A program made the position numbers and the translations under genes. This document shows, piece after piece, positions 43,792 through 52,209 of a stretch of DNA of 54,895 nt (position 1 is its first letter; each line of letters starts with the position of its first letter). This DNA is from Colwellia sp. C1TZA3 (GTDB taxonomy: Bacteria > Pseudomonadota > Gammaproteobacteria > Enterobacterales > Alteromonadaceae): NCBI RefSeq assembly GCF_007954265.1, contig NZ_VOLS01000028.1, positions 1 through 54,895 of the forward strand, in the 5' to 3' direction. The notes under the pieces are model-generated. The model did not search any database. It was not told where the DNA came from and saw only the letters and a program-made list of their open reading frames with translations.

Positions 43792-44953
43792 TTACCTCAG
43801 GACTGGCATCTTATTGCTAGTCCTTATTCTTATCTCTATTAATTTACGCCCCGCACTCACCTCAGTTGCCCCCGTTATGGAGCAAATTGTCGCCGACTTA
43901 TCACTCAGTCGAGCCAGTGCCGGCTTAATTACCACTATTCCTGTGCTGTTAATGGGTTTTCTTGCCCCTATTGCTCCCCTGTTAGCCCGACGATGGGGCC
44001 AGGAGCGGATATTAACTGGCAGTATGGCGTTACTTGTTGTGGCTTTTTCAATACGTTACTTTAGCCAGTACAGTTTCACCTTATTATTAGTTTCAGCGTT
44101 TATTGCTGGCATGGCTATCGCTATTGCTGGGCCATTAATGTCTGGATTTATTAAGCAATACTTTGCTCGGCAAATTACGGTCGCTATCACCATTTATTCT
44201 GTCAGTATTTCTTTGGGCGCTTCGCTTGCTGTGGCGCTGACGATTCCTATCATCAAAATAAACAGTGACCATTGGGAACGTGGTCTAGCGGCGTGGGGAC
44301 TATTGGCGTTAGTGGCCTTTCTTGCGCTGCTGATTTTTATGCCTAAGTCAACCAGTAGTCATCAACCCGTTTATCAATATCAAAAACTGCCTTTTCATTC
44401 ATTGAGAGCCTGGTTACTAACTGCTTTTTTTGCCGCACAGTCAGGGGTTTTTTATGCTTTATCCACCTGGTTAGTTGCCCATTTTCAACAGGCAGGTTTT
44501 GATAATATTAAGGCCAGTATGCTAGCAAGTGCCTTTATGGCTTCTGGCATCGTTGGTGCATTAACTTTGCCCTTGTTGGCAGCACGCGTCACCAAGCGTA
44601 ATCGACTGATTGGTGGCGTCACTATGACCTCAACATTACTCATTTTATCTATTGCATGGCTGCCACAGTGGCACCCAATAGTGGTGGTATCGTTATTAGG
44701 TATTTCCACATCAGGTACTTTTGCGCTAGCGCTGGCGTTACCGGTGATGGAGTCAAGTTCGCCGCAGTCCGCCTCACAGTTATCCTCGATGATGTCATCA
44801 TTTGGCTATATTGTTGGTGGCATAACTCCAGCACTGGTAGGCATTGGTCGTGATGTAACAGACAGCTTTCAGTGGCCGTTGACTTTTTTATCAGCTTTAA
44901 GTTTTTCTATGGTGATCATTGCCTTATTTTTGCGTAATAAACCAAGCGATTAA
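43766..44953 (+). CDS. MFS transporter, CynX/NimT-like
   Basis: 395 residues if started at GTG 43766, inside the end of the Usp gene (26-bp overlap); a later TTG near 43812, with AGGA upstream, is an alternative start. 12 transmembrane segments. Family marks: LILISINLRPALTSVAPVMEQI at the first helix and ALTLPLLAARVTKRNRL in the loop after helix 8. CynX (cyanate) and YeaN/NimT (2-nitroimidazole) are the named relatives; the substrate here is unknown. A translationally coupled pair with the Usp gene. A bidirectional terminator follows at 44983-45025. Confidence 0.82.
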   Translation: MIRLLLKANYLRTGILLLVLILISINLRPALTSVAPVMEQIVADLSLSRASAGLITTIPVLLMGFLAPIAPLLARRWGQERILTGSMALLVVAFSIRYFSQYSFTLLLVSAFIAGMAIAIAGPLMSGFIKQYFARQITVAITIYSVSISLGASLAVALTIPIIKINSDHWERGLAAWGLLALVAFLALLIFMPKSTSSHQPVYQYQKLPFHSLRAWLLTAFFAAQSGVFYALSTWLVAHFQQAGFDNIKASMLASAFMASGIVGALTLPLLAARVTKRNRLIGGVTMTSTLLILSIAWLPQWHPIVVVSLLGISTSGTFALALALPVMESSSPQSASQLSSMMSSFGYIVGGITPALVGIGRDVTDSFQWPLTFLSALSFSMVIIALFLRNKPSD

Positions 44954-44982
44954 GCACTTCAGAGTTGAATCTAAGACATAAA

Positions 44983-45025
44983 AAAAGCCTAAGAAAACCG
45001 ATTAATTGGGTTTTATTGGGCTTTT
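44983..45025. terminator. Bidirectional terminator between MFS gene and allantoinase
   Basis: AAAAGCCTAAGAAAACC, 8-nt loop, GGGTTTTATTGGGCTTTT: an imperfect but long stem with A and T tracts, between the convergent MFS (plus) and puuE (minus) genes. Confidence 0.75.
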
Positions 45026-45067
45026 ATTTAAAGCTGTCTATCTATCTAAACGCTTGTGCTAGGGACT

Positions 45068-45988
45068 TTACTTAACACTATGATGCTCTACCCAGTGCTC
45101 GGCAATATCTTGTCTGCGACATAACCATACATCGTTAAACTGTTCCACATAGTCAAGAAACCTCACTAAACTTGCAAACCGTCCTGGTCGACCTATGATG
45201 CGACAATGTAGGCCTATTGACATCATTTTAGGTGCGTATGATCCTTCGGCATATAAAGTATCAAAGGTGTCTTTTAAGTAATTAAAAAACTGATCGCCGG
45301 CATTAAAACCTTGTGGACTTGCAAAGCGCATATCATTTACATCAAGGGTATAAGGCACAATTAAATGCGGTTTTTTGATCCCGTCAATAAAATAAGGTAA
45401 GTCATCAGCATAACTGTCCGAGTCATATAAAAATGACTCTTCTTCCAAAACCAGTTGTCGAGTATTCTCACTCATTCGCCCTAAATACCAACCCTTGGGC
45501 TTTTTACCGGTCATTTGTTGATGAATTTCAATGGCTTTTTGTAAATGTTCACGCTCTGTTTCAATGGCTACTTTTTGATAATCAATCCATCGGTAACCGT
45601 GACTGGCAATTTCCCAGTCAGCCTTTAACATCGCTTCTACAGCTTCTGGATTTCTCTGCATCGCCATAGCGACACCAAAAACGGTAACTGGGACTTTACG
45701 CTCGGTGAATAATCGATGTAAGCGCCAAAAGCCCGCTCTACTACCAAATTCATAAAAAGATTCCATATTCATATGGCGTTCATTTTCAAACGGTAGCGCA
45801 CCAATGATTTCAGATAAAAATGTTTCAGAAGCTTTATCGCCATGCAAGATACAATTCTCTGCACCTTCTTCGTAATTTATAACAAATTGAACCGCTATTT
45901 TTGCCTTGTTAGGCCAATTAGCCTTAGGAACTTGCTGGCCATAGCCTTTCATGTCTCTAGGATAATTATTCATATTTACTGGTGTCAT
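45068..45988 (-). CDS. puuE: Allantoinase, PuuE type (polysaccharide-deacetylase fold)
   Basis: 306 residues. Opens allantoin to allantoate. The cofactor-independent PuuE family is unrelated to AllB/DHP allantoinases. Signature: YPRDMKGYGQQVPKANWPNKAKIAVQFVINYEEGAENC near the start, FYEFGSRAGFWRLHRLFTERKVPVTVFGVAMAMQRNPE, the WEIASHGYRWIDYQ segment, GWYLGRMSENTRQLV, and GLHCRIIGRPGRFASLVRFLDYV at the end. The NodB-type metal ligands of true deacetylases are largely replaced, as normal for PuuE. Single-gene unit ending at a terminator. It joins OHCU decarboxylase to the ureide steps. Confidence 0.94.
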   Translation of the reverse strand: MTPVNMNNYPRDMKGYGQQVPKANWPNKAKIAVQFVINYEEGAENCILHGDKASETFLSEIIGALPFENERHMNMESFYEFGSRAGFWRLHRLFTERKVPVTVFGVAMAMQRNPEAVEAMLKADWEIASHGYRWIDYQKVAIETEREHLQKAIEIHQQMTGKKPKGWYLGRMSENTRQLVLEEESFLYDSDSYADDLPYFIDGIKKPHLIVPYTLDVNDMRFASPQGFNAGDQFFNYLKDTFDTLYAEGSYAPKMMSIGLHCRIIGRPGRFASLVRFLDYVEQFNDVWLCRRQDIAEHWVEHHSVK

Positions 45989-46749
45989 ATCAATGTCAAC
46001 TCAATAGTTTGATTGCTAATTTTTCATCGTTGCCTGCAGGACCAGCCCTTTGAACAACATAAATACGGTCGTTTATGGAGCCTAGCCTCATGTGCTAAAC
46101 ACCCCAGAGAATTAAAGCCTTGTTGACCGTTAATCACAAAAGCTTGAAAATTTATCTGCCTGTAAAAACGTTTATATTCTTAATGTTTGCACTCTTTAAT
46201 CATCAAATAACTGGCCAAATCACGGTAACTTTTCGTTAAATCAGAGCGTTTATTACTTAGATTAATTCACGCTAACAGCATTTTATATTTACCACATCAA
46301 CGATTAAAAAAAGCTTGTGTTGGTGACGTATTAGCAATGATGTCGATGAGTTTATGGGCTTTCCTTGCACCTTATTTAACCCACGAGTTAAGGTTGGTTT
46401 ATTTAAAATATCTTTAGGTAGTCAATAGATGACTATTCTGTGTTTTAGGCTATTACTGCCCAAACAACACTTTTAGCTCGTTATGGTCTATCTAGTCAAA
46501 GCAATACTTAGGTTTCTTCAAACGGCTAAATACATTTAAAACCAACTGCAGCAGAGTGCTGAGGTCATTTTTACAAATTTTCTGCTTGATTATTTTCTAG
46601 TTGTTACATCAGGTGTTAGTGGTGAAGCTAATATTATCAAACAATAAGTTTTTAGATTTATTGTTCGATAAATTGTCTTAAGCTGTTTCGCTAAAGCTAT
46701 GTCAACTTAGCTAAAGTAAAGCAAAGTAAATCGAATTAAGAAATTAATT
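45989..46749. other. Long intergenic region upstream of puuE
   Basis: About 760 bp. A plus-strand stretch near 46270-46422 reads as protein (RLKKACVGDVLAMMSMSLWAF and on to a stop) but has no start or binding site, so it may be decayed coding DNA. No repeat element. The promoter of puuE should be at the left end. Confidence 0.35.
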
Positions 46750-46779
46750 AAGGCTAGTGTATCAAGATAAACTAGCCTT
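46750..46779 (-). terminator. Terminator of the NCS2 permease gene
   Basis: AAGGCTAGT (46750-46758) and ACTAGCCTT (46771-46779), perfect 9-bp arms. On the minus strand the stem is followed by AATTAATTT, directly after the permease stop. Confidence 0.65.
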
Positions 46780-46787
46780 CTTTAAAC

Positions 46788-48137
46788 TTAGTCGGGTTCG
46801 TTAGGTACGATAAGGTTAAGAATAATAGCAATAAATGCTGCCGGTAATAAACCTGTCGACAATAACGCTTTAGCGGTACTTGGCATATGCTGTAAAGCAC
46901 CAGGCTCAAGCATTAAACCAAAACCTAACGACAATGATATAGCAAATATCACCATGTTACGGCTAGTCCAGTCGACGTCTGCAAGCATTTTCATACCTGA
47001 CGATGCCACCATACCAAACATTAAAATAACACCACCACCTAATACTTCAATTGGAATGGTTGAAATAATCGCGCCTACTTTAGGAATAAAGCCACATATA
47101 ATAAGGAATATTGCACCAATAGTAGCGACATGTCGGCTCATCACTCGTGTCATAGCAATTAAACCAACGTTTTGTGAGAATGAGGTATTTGGTAAACCAC
47201 CAAAGATTGATGAAAATGCCGTACCCAAACCATCAGCATAAGTAGCGCCTTTGATTTCAGTATCAGTGGCTTCACGGTCAGCGCCACCTTTAGTGATACC
47301 TGATACGTCACCAACCGTTTCAATCGCAGAAATAAAGGCCATTAAAACGATACCGAGTACGGCAGCAACCGTAAACTCAATACCAAATGGCAGTATTTTA
47401 GGCATAGCGAAGGTAGACGCTCGGCCAACATTATCAAAGTTCACCATACCAATGGAATAAGCTACCGCGTAACCCGCTAACAAGCCTAGCAAAATTGATG
47501 ATACTGACAAAAAGCCTTTAGTAAAAAATTTAAGACCTAGCGTCACTACAATAACAACACTAGCAACACCCCAGTTTTGTAATGAGCCATATTCTGCTGT
47601 GCCGATAGCAGGTACACCACCCGCTGCGTATTGAATGCCGACTTTCAATAAAGACAGGCCAATCATAGTCACAATTAAACCGGTGACTAAAGGCGGTAAG
47701 GCAAAACGTAAGCGTCCTACTAACGGAGCTAAACAAGCTTGGAATAAACCACCAATTAAGATACCACCAGTAACCGCTGCCATAGCATCAACACCTTTAC
47801 CGGCAACTAATGGAATTAAAATGGGGATAAAAGCAAAGCTAGTACCTTGCACTATCGGTAATCTAGCGCCAACTGGTCCTGCACCTATAGTTTGTAGCAA
47901 GGTTGTGGCACCCGCTAATAACATACACATTTGCATCATGTATAACATCATTGGGAAGTCAGGTGAATTAGAGCCAAAACCAAAGCCCGCTGCGCCAGCA
48001 ATAATGATAGCCGGAGTTATGTTCGCGACAAACATAGCAAGTACATGTTGAATACCTAATGGTATAGCCACCTTTAAAGGCGGCATGTACTCAGGATCAC
48101 GACATTGCTCAGGTGTTCCTACAGATGAATTAGACAT
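46788..48137 (-). CDS. NCS2 xanthine/uric acid permease
   Basis: 449 residues with about 14 transmembrane segments. NCS2 (nucleobase-ascorbate transporter) marks: PLGIQHVLAMFVANITPAIII at helix 1, the QGTSFAFIPI segment, the signature SFSQNVGLIAMTRVMSR, and ISAIETVGDVSGITKGG. These fit the xanthine/urate branch (XanQ, UacT, PucJ/K) more than uracil UraA. The location 28 bp downstream of a Tsx-like porin and near puuD points to urate or xanthine uptake. GAGGAAA precedes the ATG. The exact purine is not readable by eye. Confidence 0.88.
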   Translation of the reverse strand: MSNSSVGTPEQCRDPEYMPPLKVAIPLGIQHVLAMFVANITPAIIIAGAAGFGFGSNSPDFPMMLYMMQMCMLLAGATTLLQTIGAGPVGARLPIVQGTSFAFIPILIPLVAGKGVDAMAAVTGGILIGGLFQACLAPLVGRLRFALPPLVTGLIVTMIGLSLLKVGIQYAAGGVPAIGTAEYGSLQNWGVASVVIVVTLGLKFFTKGFLSVSSILLGLLAGYAVAYSIGMVNFDNVGRASTFAMPKILPFGIEFTVAAVLGIVLMAFISAIETVGDVSGITKGGADREATDTEIKGATYADGLGTAFSSIFGGLPNTSFSQNVGLIAMTRVMSRHVATIGAIFLIICGFIPKVGAIISTIPIEVLGGGVILMFGMVASSGMKMLADVDWTSRNMVIFAISLSLGFGLMLEPGALQHMPSTAKALLSTGLLPAAFIAIILNLIVPNEPD

Positions 48138-48165
48138 AAAAAATTTCCTCGTTTAGATCGGCAGA

Positions 48166-48903
48166 CTAAAATGTCCAACGTACCATGATTTGTGGAACTG
48201 ACTCGTCACGGCCTTCAATACCTAAACGGTTTTTCCAGTACTGATACTCTACGCCTACTGCAAGGCTTTTATTCGCATGCCATAAAAGTTGAGGTTGAAC
48301 AAGCACATTTGATTCGCTACCAAAACCTTCACCTTCTCCTGAAGTCCAATCTAAAAAGCCTTCAAATGAAAAGTTCTGGTCACTGATGGTAAACGACTTA
48401 TTCCAAACTAAATTAAATTGTACCGAGCTACCCTCTTTCGTTGGGTCATTACGGTATTGCACGTGCGTTTTTACAAACTTAAAGCCAGGTATGTTCCAAT
48501 CTAAACTCGCACCTGCCATTTTAACTATCTTGGTAGTAAATCGGTTAGAGGTCATATCAGCTTGAACAATACCGTAAACACCTTTAACTACGCTATTATT
48601 TTCAGGCTTAAAAAAGCGATAACGAGGACCAAATTCCAGATGTGTGCCACTGGTATCATCCGCATGATTGATGTTAGTCACATCGACGAATAAATAAGTA
48701 TCACCCCAAGTAAAACCTGTTGCATTGGCAAAGGTAAAAATAGCTTCGTCTTTATCTGCACCATTAAATCCGCGCGCATAGTCTTGGCCATATAAACCTT
48801 CTACTTTAGTAGAGCTCCATACTGAGGCATGTGCTGTTACTGCTGCGCCGACTAAACCAACTAAAAGGGTCGAGGTAGCAATAGCTGTAGTTATTTTATT
48901 CAT
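48166..48903 (-). CDS. Tsx/OmpK-type nucleoside-specific outer-membrane channel
   Basis: 245 residues. A signal peptide (about 1-26, cleavage after TAHA) and a 12-strand beta-barrel pattern of alternating residues ending in aromatic Phe (VRWTF), as required for outer-membrane insertion. Tsx-family marks: WSSTKVEGLYG, FANATGFTWGDTYLFVDVTN, GTHLEFGPRYRF and GVEYQYWKNRLGI. Tsx proteins pass nucleosides and similar solutes. It is followed after 28 bp by the NCS2 permease, so outer and inner membrane steps are likely cotranscribed. Its upstream region has an 11-copy pentanucleotide tract. Confidence 0.88.
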   Translation of the reverse strand: MNKITTAIATSTLLVGLVGAAVTAHASVWSSTKVEGLYGQDYARGFNGADKDEAIFTFANATGFTWGDTYLFVDVTNINHADDTSGTHLEFGPRYRFFKPENNSVVKGVYGIVQADMTSNRFTTKIVKMAGASLDWNIPGFKFVKTHVQYRNDPTKEGSSVQFNLVWNKSFTISDQNFSFEGFLDWTSGEGEGFGSESNVLVQPQLLWHANKSLAVGVEYQYWKNRLGIEGRDESVPQIMVRWTF

Positions 48904-48981
48904 TTTTTATTCTCGCTTTTGTTGTGTTGTTATTTTGTTGTTGTGTTTTTTTGTTGTTTTTTGTTGTTTTGTTGTTTTGTT

Positions 48982-49036
48982 GTTTTGTTTTGTTTTGTTT
49001 TGTTTTGTTTTGTTTTGTTTTGTTTTGTTTTGTTTT
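48982..49036. repeat. Pentanucleotide microsatellite (GTTTT)11 upstream of the Tsx-like gene
   Basis: Eleven uninterrupted GTTTT units on the plus strand (AAAAC on the coding strand of the porin gene), preceded by imperfect GTTGTTTT units from about 48940. It starts 79 bp and ends 133 bp upstream of the porin ATG, within or next to the promoter, and downstream of the puuD terminator. Such tracts change length by slippage. Confidence 0.92.
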
Positions 49037-49069
49037 GTACTACTTTTTGACTTTTGACTTTTTTACACA

Positions 49070-49099
49070 AAGCACTTTTCAAGTTAATGAAAAGTGCTT
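49070..49099 (-). terminator. Terminator of puuD
   Basis: AAGCACTTTTCA (49070-49081), 6-nt loop, TGAAAAGTGCTT (49088-49099): 12-bp perfect arms directly after the puuD stop, with TTTGTG following on the minus strand. It separates puuD from the porin-permease unit. Confidence 0.75.
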
Positions 49100-49105
49100 A
49101 ATAAA

Positions 49106-50317
49106 CTATTTTGCAGCTTGTAGTTGTTGATACCAGGTACCTAGCACCGCACGTTCTTCATCTGTAATACCGGTTAAGTTACCAATAGGCATGGCTTTAA
49201 GTACAACAGCTTGTTGGTATATCTGTGCAGCTTGCGCTTTAATTTGTTGTGGTGTGTCGTACATGTAGCCTTTTGGTGCAGCGGCAAAGCCAGGATAAGT
49301 TGGCTTTTGAGCATGACATGAGGCACAGCGTTGCTCAATAATAGTTTCAACTTGAGAAAACTCGACTGCAGCTACTGACGAGTCTAGGTTTGTTGCTAGC
49401 GTTTTAGGTGCCATAGCCCAAATAACAGCAGCCATAATGACAAAAGCGGCAATCAGCGCACCGGTAAAGGGTTTACCTGGTCCGTGACGTGAAACAAAGA
49501 AGACACGAATCAAGGCACCGGCCATAGAAATACCCATTAATATTAACCAATTGTACTCATGGCTATAGGTCATCGCATAGTGATTACTAATCATCACAAA
49601 TATTACAGGTAAGGTAAAATAAGTGTTGTGAACTGAGCGTTGTCTGCCAGCGATACCGGGAGCAGAATCAACTTTTTCACCCGCTCTTAATCTTTCAACC
49701 ATTTGCTTTTGGCCCGGAATGATGACAAAAAACACACTCGCTGCCATGATAGTACCGAGCATTGCACCAAAGGTCATAAATGCGCCACGGCCACTAAAAA
49801 TGTGGGTTAATACATAAGCGGCTATTGAAACCAGGACAAAGATAACAATACCCAAGACTAAATCGTTTTTTGCTAGTGCAGATTTACACAAAAAGTCGTA
49901 AATAATATAGCCACCAAACATAAAGCCAAGACTGATTAAAATTGCTGTGCTTTGAGACATGTCGGCTATTTGAGGGTCAATAAGGTAAATGTCCGCGCCA
50001 TACCAGTAAACAATGGCCATTAAGAAGAAACCACTGATCCAAGTGCTGTAAGCTTCCCATTTTGACCAGTGCAGATTATCATCTAACTTGTCATTTTTAG
50101 GTCCAAGCATATATTTTTGTGAATGATAAAAGCCACCGCCATGTACAGCCCAAAGCTCACCAAACATGCCATTTTCAACATCAGTAGACTTTTTTGGCGC
50201 ACTTAACGAGTTATCTAGCATGACAAAATAGAATGATGCTCCAATCCATGCAATACCCGTAATAATATGAAGACTGCGTACTAAAAAATTTAATACGTCA
50301 AAAAAATACGCTTCCAA
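49106..50317 (-). CDS. puuD: Membrane-bound cytochrome c-type urate oxidase PuuD
   Basis: 403 residues from TTG at 50315-50317, chosen because AAGGAG lies 7 nt upstream; the frame is open 7 codons further but that would place the binding site inside the gene. Eight to nine transmembrane segments (LVRSLHIITGIAWIGASFYFVMLDNSL at the start, GGFYHSQKYMLGP), then a C-terminal soluble cytochrome c domain with CASCH, the haem attachment motif, and an MPIGNLTGIT methionine-ligand region. PuuD oxidises urate to 5-hydroxyisourate and passes electrons to the respiratory chain, so no H2O2 is made, unlike soluble uricase. Single gene ending in a terminator. Confidence 0.93.
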   Translation of the reverse strand: MEAYFFDVLNFLVRSLHIITGIAWIGASFYFVMLDNSLSAPKKSTDVENGMFGELWAVHGGGFYHSQKYMLGPKNDKLDDNLHWSKWEAYSTWISGFFLMAIVYWYGADIYLIDPQIADMSQSTAILISLGFMFGGYIIYDFLCKSALAKNDLVLGIVIFVLVSIAAYVLTHIFSGRGAFMTFGAMLGTIMAASVFFVIIPGQKQMVERLRAGEKVDSAPGIAGRQRSVHNTYFTLPVIFVMISNHYAMTYSHEYNWLILMGISMAGALIRVFFVSRHGPGKPFTGALIAAFVIMAAVIWAMAPKTLATNLDSSVAAVEFSQVETIIEQRCASCHAQKPTYPGFAAAPKGYMYDTPQQIKAQAAQIYQQAVVLKAMPIGNLTGITDEERAVLGTWYQQLQAAK

Positions 50318-50676
50318 TTGTCTGCTCCTTTTAAGCAACGATTATAGTGTTAGTGACTTTTTTAAGCCGCCTAATACCTGTCAATGTGAGTAACCTGATT
50401 AACTACAATAATTAACCTTGGTTTAGTGTGTTTTAGTTTATGTTGCATACTGTGCTAATTATCAAAATAAGCTTAATTTCAGTGGTGGCACAGCGTTAAA
50501 TAAATTTATGAAAAATATTTTTACTACTCTTTATAAATAATTATTTATTTGACACAGAGCAGAGAATTAATAACAACGAAATGGGTAGATTACTCGTGCT
50601 TTGAATCAGCACCTCAGTTGCCACTTATTAAGTGTTCATTAATCAATATTTGCCTAGCATATGAAATAAAAAACAC

Positions 50677-50688
50677 ATTGTCAACAAT
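50677..50688. promoter_or_regulatory. Palindrome upstream of puuD, shared with glcB
   Basis: ATTGT-CA-ACAAT, the exact reverse complement of the 12-bp core upstream of glcB. It lies 360 bp before the puuD start, in the intergenic region after the TetR terminator; the puuD transcription start is not known. Confidence 0.5.
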
Positions 50689-50738
50689 CATGCATGCAAT
50701 TACATGACACTAAAGGCAGTTTATTTTTTTGGCAATAA

Positions 50739-50774
50739 AAACCCCCTTTAATAACGTGGTATTAAAGGGGGTTT
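50739..50774 (-). terminator. Strong terminator of the gntR-tetR unit
   Basis: AAACCCCCTTTAAT (50739-50752) and ATTAAAGGGGGTTT (50761-50774), perfect 14-bp arms, with a T5 run on the minus strand. It follows the RutR-like gene. Confidence 0.9.
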
Positions 50775-50803
50775 AGCAAAAATTTAAAAATTAAAAACTG
50801 TTT

Positions 50804-51469
50804 TTAAGTGCCTAAATGCTCTTGATATGACATGCCGCAGCCTTTTAAAATAATATGTTTTATGGTTCTTTTCGCTTCCTCAAAGTCTGCTTTACTGAGC
50901 GGTCGCTCAAGGGCAGCTTCAATTTCAACAGCAAAGTTAGCATAATGCTGAGTCGCTCCCCAAATAGTAAACAACAAGTGATAAGCTGATATTTTGTCTA
51001 TTTTACCTTGCGCTTGCCAAGCTTCAATAACCTTAGCTTTTTCAGCAATCCAATGCTTAAAGTCAGTTTGTAAGTATTGACTTAAATAAGGTGCGCCATG
51101 CAATATCTCACTGGCAAATATGATCGACGCGGTAGGATTAATGCGTGAATACTCTATTTTAGCGTCAATATAGTTTGCAATGGCTTGAGCGGGATCATCG
51201 TTTGAGTTGGTATTAGCAAACGACTGATTCCATAGCTCTATAATATTACTCAGCACTGCGCCGTACAAGGCTAACTTGTTGTTAAAATAGTAATGAATAT
51301 TGGTTCTTGGCAACTTTGCAGTTTCTGCAATACGTGATATGGAAGCACCACTAAAGCCATATTGCTTAAACTCTTGAGCAGCAGCCGCTAATATTTTATG
51401 CTTATTATGCAAACGTGTTTTTTGATGAGAGCTGCCAAGCGTGTCACCATTAATTTTTATTTTGGCCAT
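50804..51469 (-). CDS. RutR-like TetR-family regulator (2)
   Basis: 221 residues. HTH at about 24-70 (ILAAAAQEFKQYGFSGASISRIAETAKLPRTNIHYYFNNK), C-terminal RutR-type domain with ASIIFASEILHGAPYL, then HLLFTIWGATQHYANFAVEI and HIILKGCGM. Clearly a paralogue of 27998-28636, with the same HGAP and TQHYA motifs. RutR-type proteins sense pyrimidine or purine catabolites. It is 38 bp after a GntR regulator, in the same direction, so the two are probably cotranscribed. There is no clear Shine-Dalgarno sequence before its ATG, which also suggests dependence on the upstream gene. Confidence 0.86.
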   Translation of the reverse strand: MAKIKINGDTLGSSHQKTRLHNKHKILAAAAQEFKQYGFSGASISRIAETAKLPRTNIHYYFNNKLALYGAVLSNIIELWNQSFANTNSNDDPAQAIANYIDAKIEYSRINPTASIIFASEILHGAPYLSQYLQTDFKHWIAEKAKVIEAWQAQGKIDKISAYHLLFTIWGATQHYANFAVEIEAALERPLSKADFEEAKRTIKHIILKGCGMSYQEHLGT

Positions 51470-51507
51470 ATCGGGTTCAATTTACTTTGTTTAAAATCAC
51501 TCATGTT

Positions 51508-52209
51508 CTAACGTTTTTTAAAAATATCAACTAAATCACCCGCAGGTTCTTTATCTTCTAACTTTAAACGCGCTTCAATACCTTCTACGTGTCTATACAT
51601 GAGCTCAGTTGCTTTTTCGATTTGACCTTTTTGCATCACGTCAATTAATTCGAAATGCTCAAAGTGCGAGCATTTTGGCGCATCTGGCTGCTCGTAAAGC
51701 ACAATAACTAAAGATGTTTGCGGTATTAAGGTCGTAATAATGCGCTCAAGCGTAGCATTTTTTGATATTTTCGCTAACATTAAATGAAAGTCGCCCCCTA
51801 ACTGAATACTCTCAACAATGTGTTCATGATCAATATTATCTTGCTCAGCTTTAACAATTCTTCTAAGTAAATCATAATCAGTAGCGGTCGCATATTTAAT
51901 GACATCTTTGACAATAGCCACTTCAATCATTTTTCGCGCGTCAAGAATATCCTTCGCTTGTTTAACGGTTGGACTGGCAATAAAAGCGCCTTTATTAGGC
52001 TCTATTTCAATAATATGATCTTGTGAAAGTCGCAACAAAGCACTACGAATAGTCGTGCGTCCAACATTAAATATTTTTGATAGATTATCTTCTGTAAGCC
52101 GAGTACCTGGGCGTAAACGAAACGACAAAATGGCATCGAAAATTTCTTGATATATTTCTTTATCACTTATTTTTTTCTGCTTTTTGTCAGTTTTTAACTT
52201 CTCTTTCAT
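51508..52209 (-). CDS. GntR-family regulator, FCD (FadR/GlcC-like) subgroup
   Basis: 233 residues from the ATG at 52207-52209, which has AGGA 8 nt upstream; an open extension to 52248 lacks a binding site. Winged HTH at about 15-75 (EIYQEIFDAILSFRLRPGTRLTEDNLSKIFNVGRTTIRSALLRLSQD) and an all-helical FCD ligand domain with the metal-site pattern (D/H in LDARKMIEVAIV, then GGDFHLMLAKIS and HFEHFELIDVM, His residues for the metal). Relatives such as GlcC, LldR and PdhR sense small organic acids. With glcB and glyoxylate genes in this window, a GlcC-like role is plausible. Operon with the RutR-like gene. Confidence 0.86.
   Translation of the reverse strand: MKEKLKTDKKQKKISDKEIYQEIFDAILSFRLRPGTRLTEDNLSKIFNVGRTTIRSALLRLSQDHIIEIEPNKGAFIASPTVKQAKDILDARKMIEVAIVKDVIKYATATDYDLLRRIVKAEQDNIDHEHIVESIQLGGDFHLMLAKISKNATLERIITTLIPQTSLVIVLYEQPDAPKCSHFEHFELIDVMQKGQIEKATELMYRHVEGIEARLKLEDKEPAGDLVDIFKKR

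Noticed and set aside
46270-46422. Plus-strand protein-like stretch upstream of puuE
   Set aside because: No start codon in context and no recognised family; mentioned only as possible debris.
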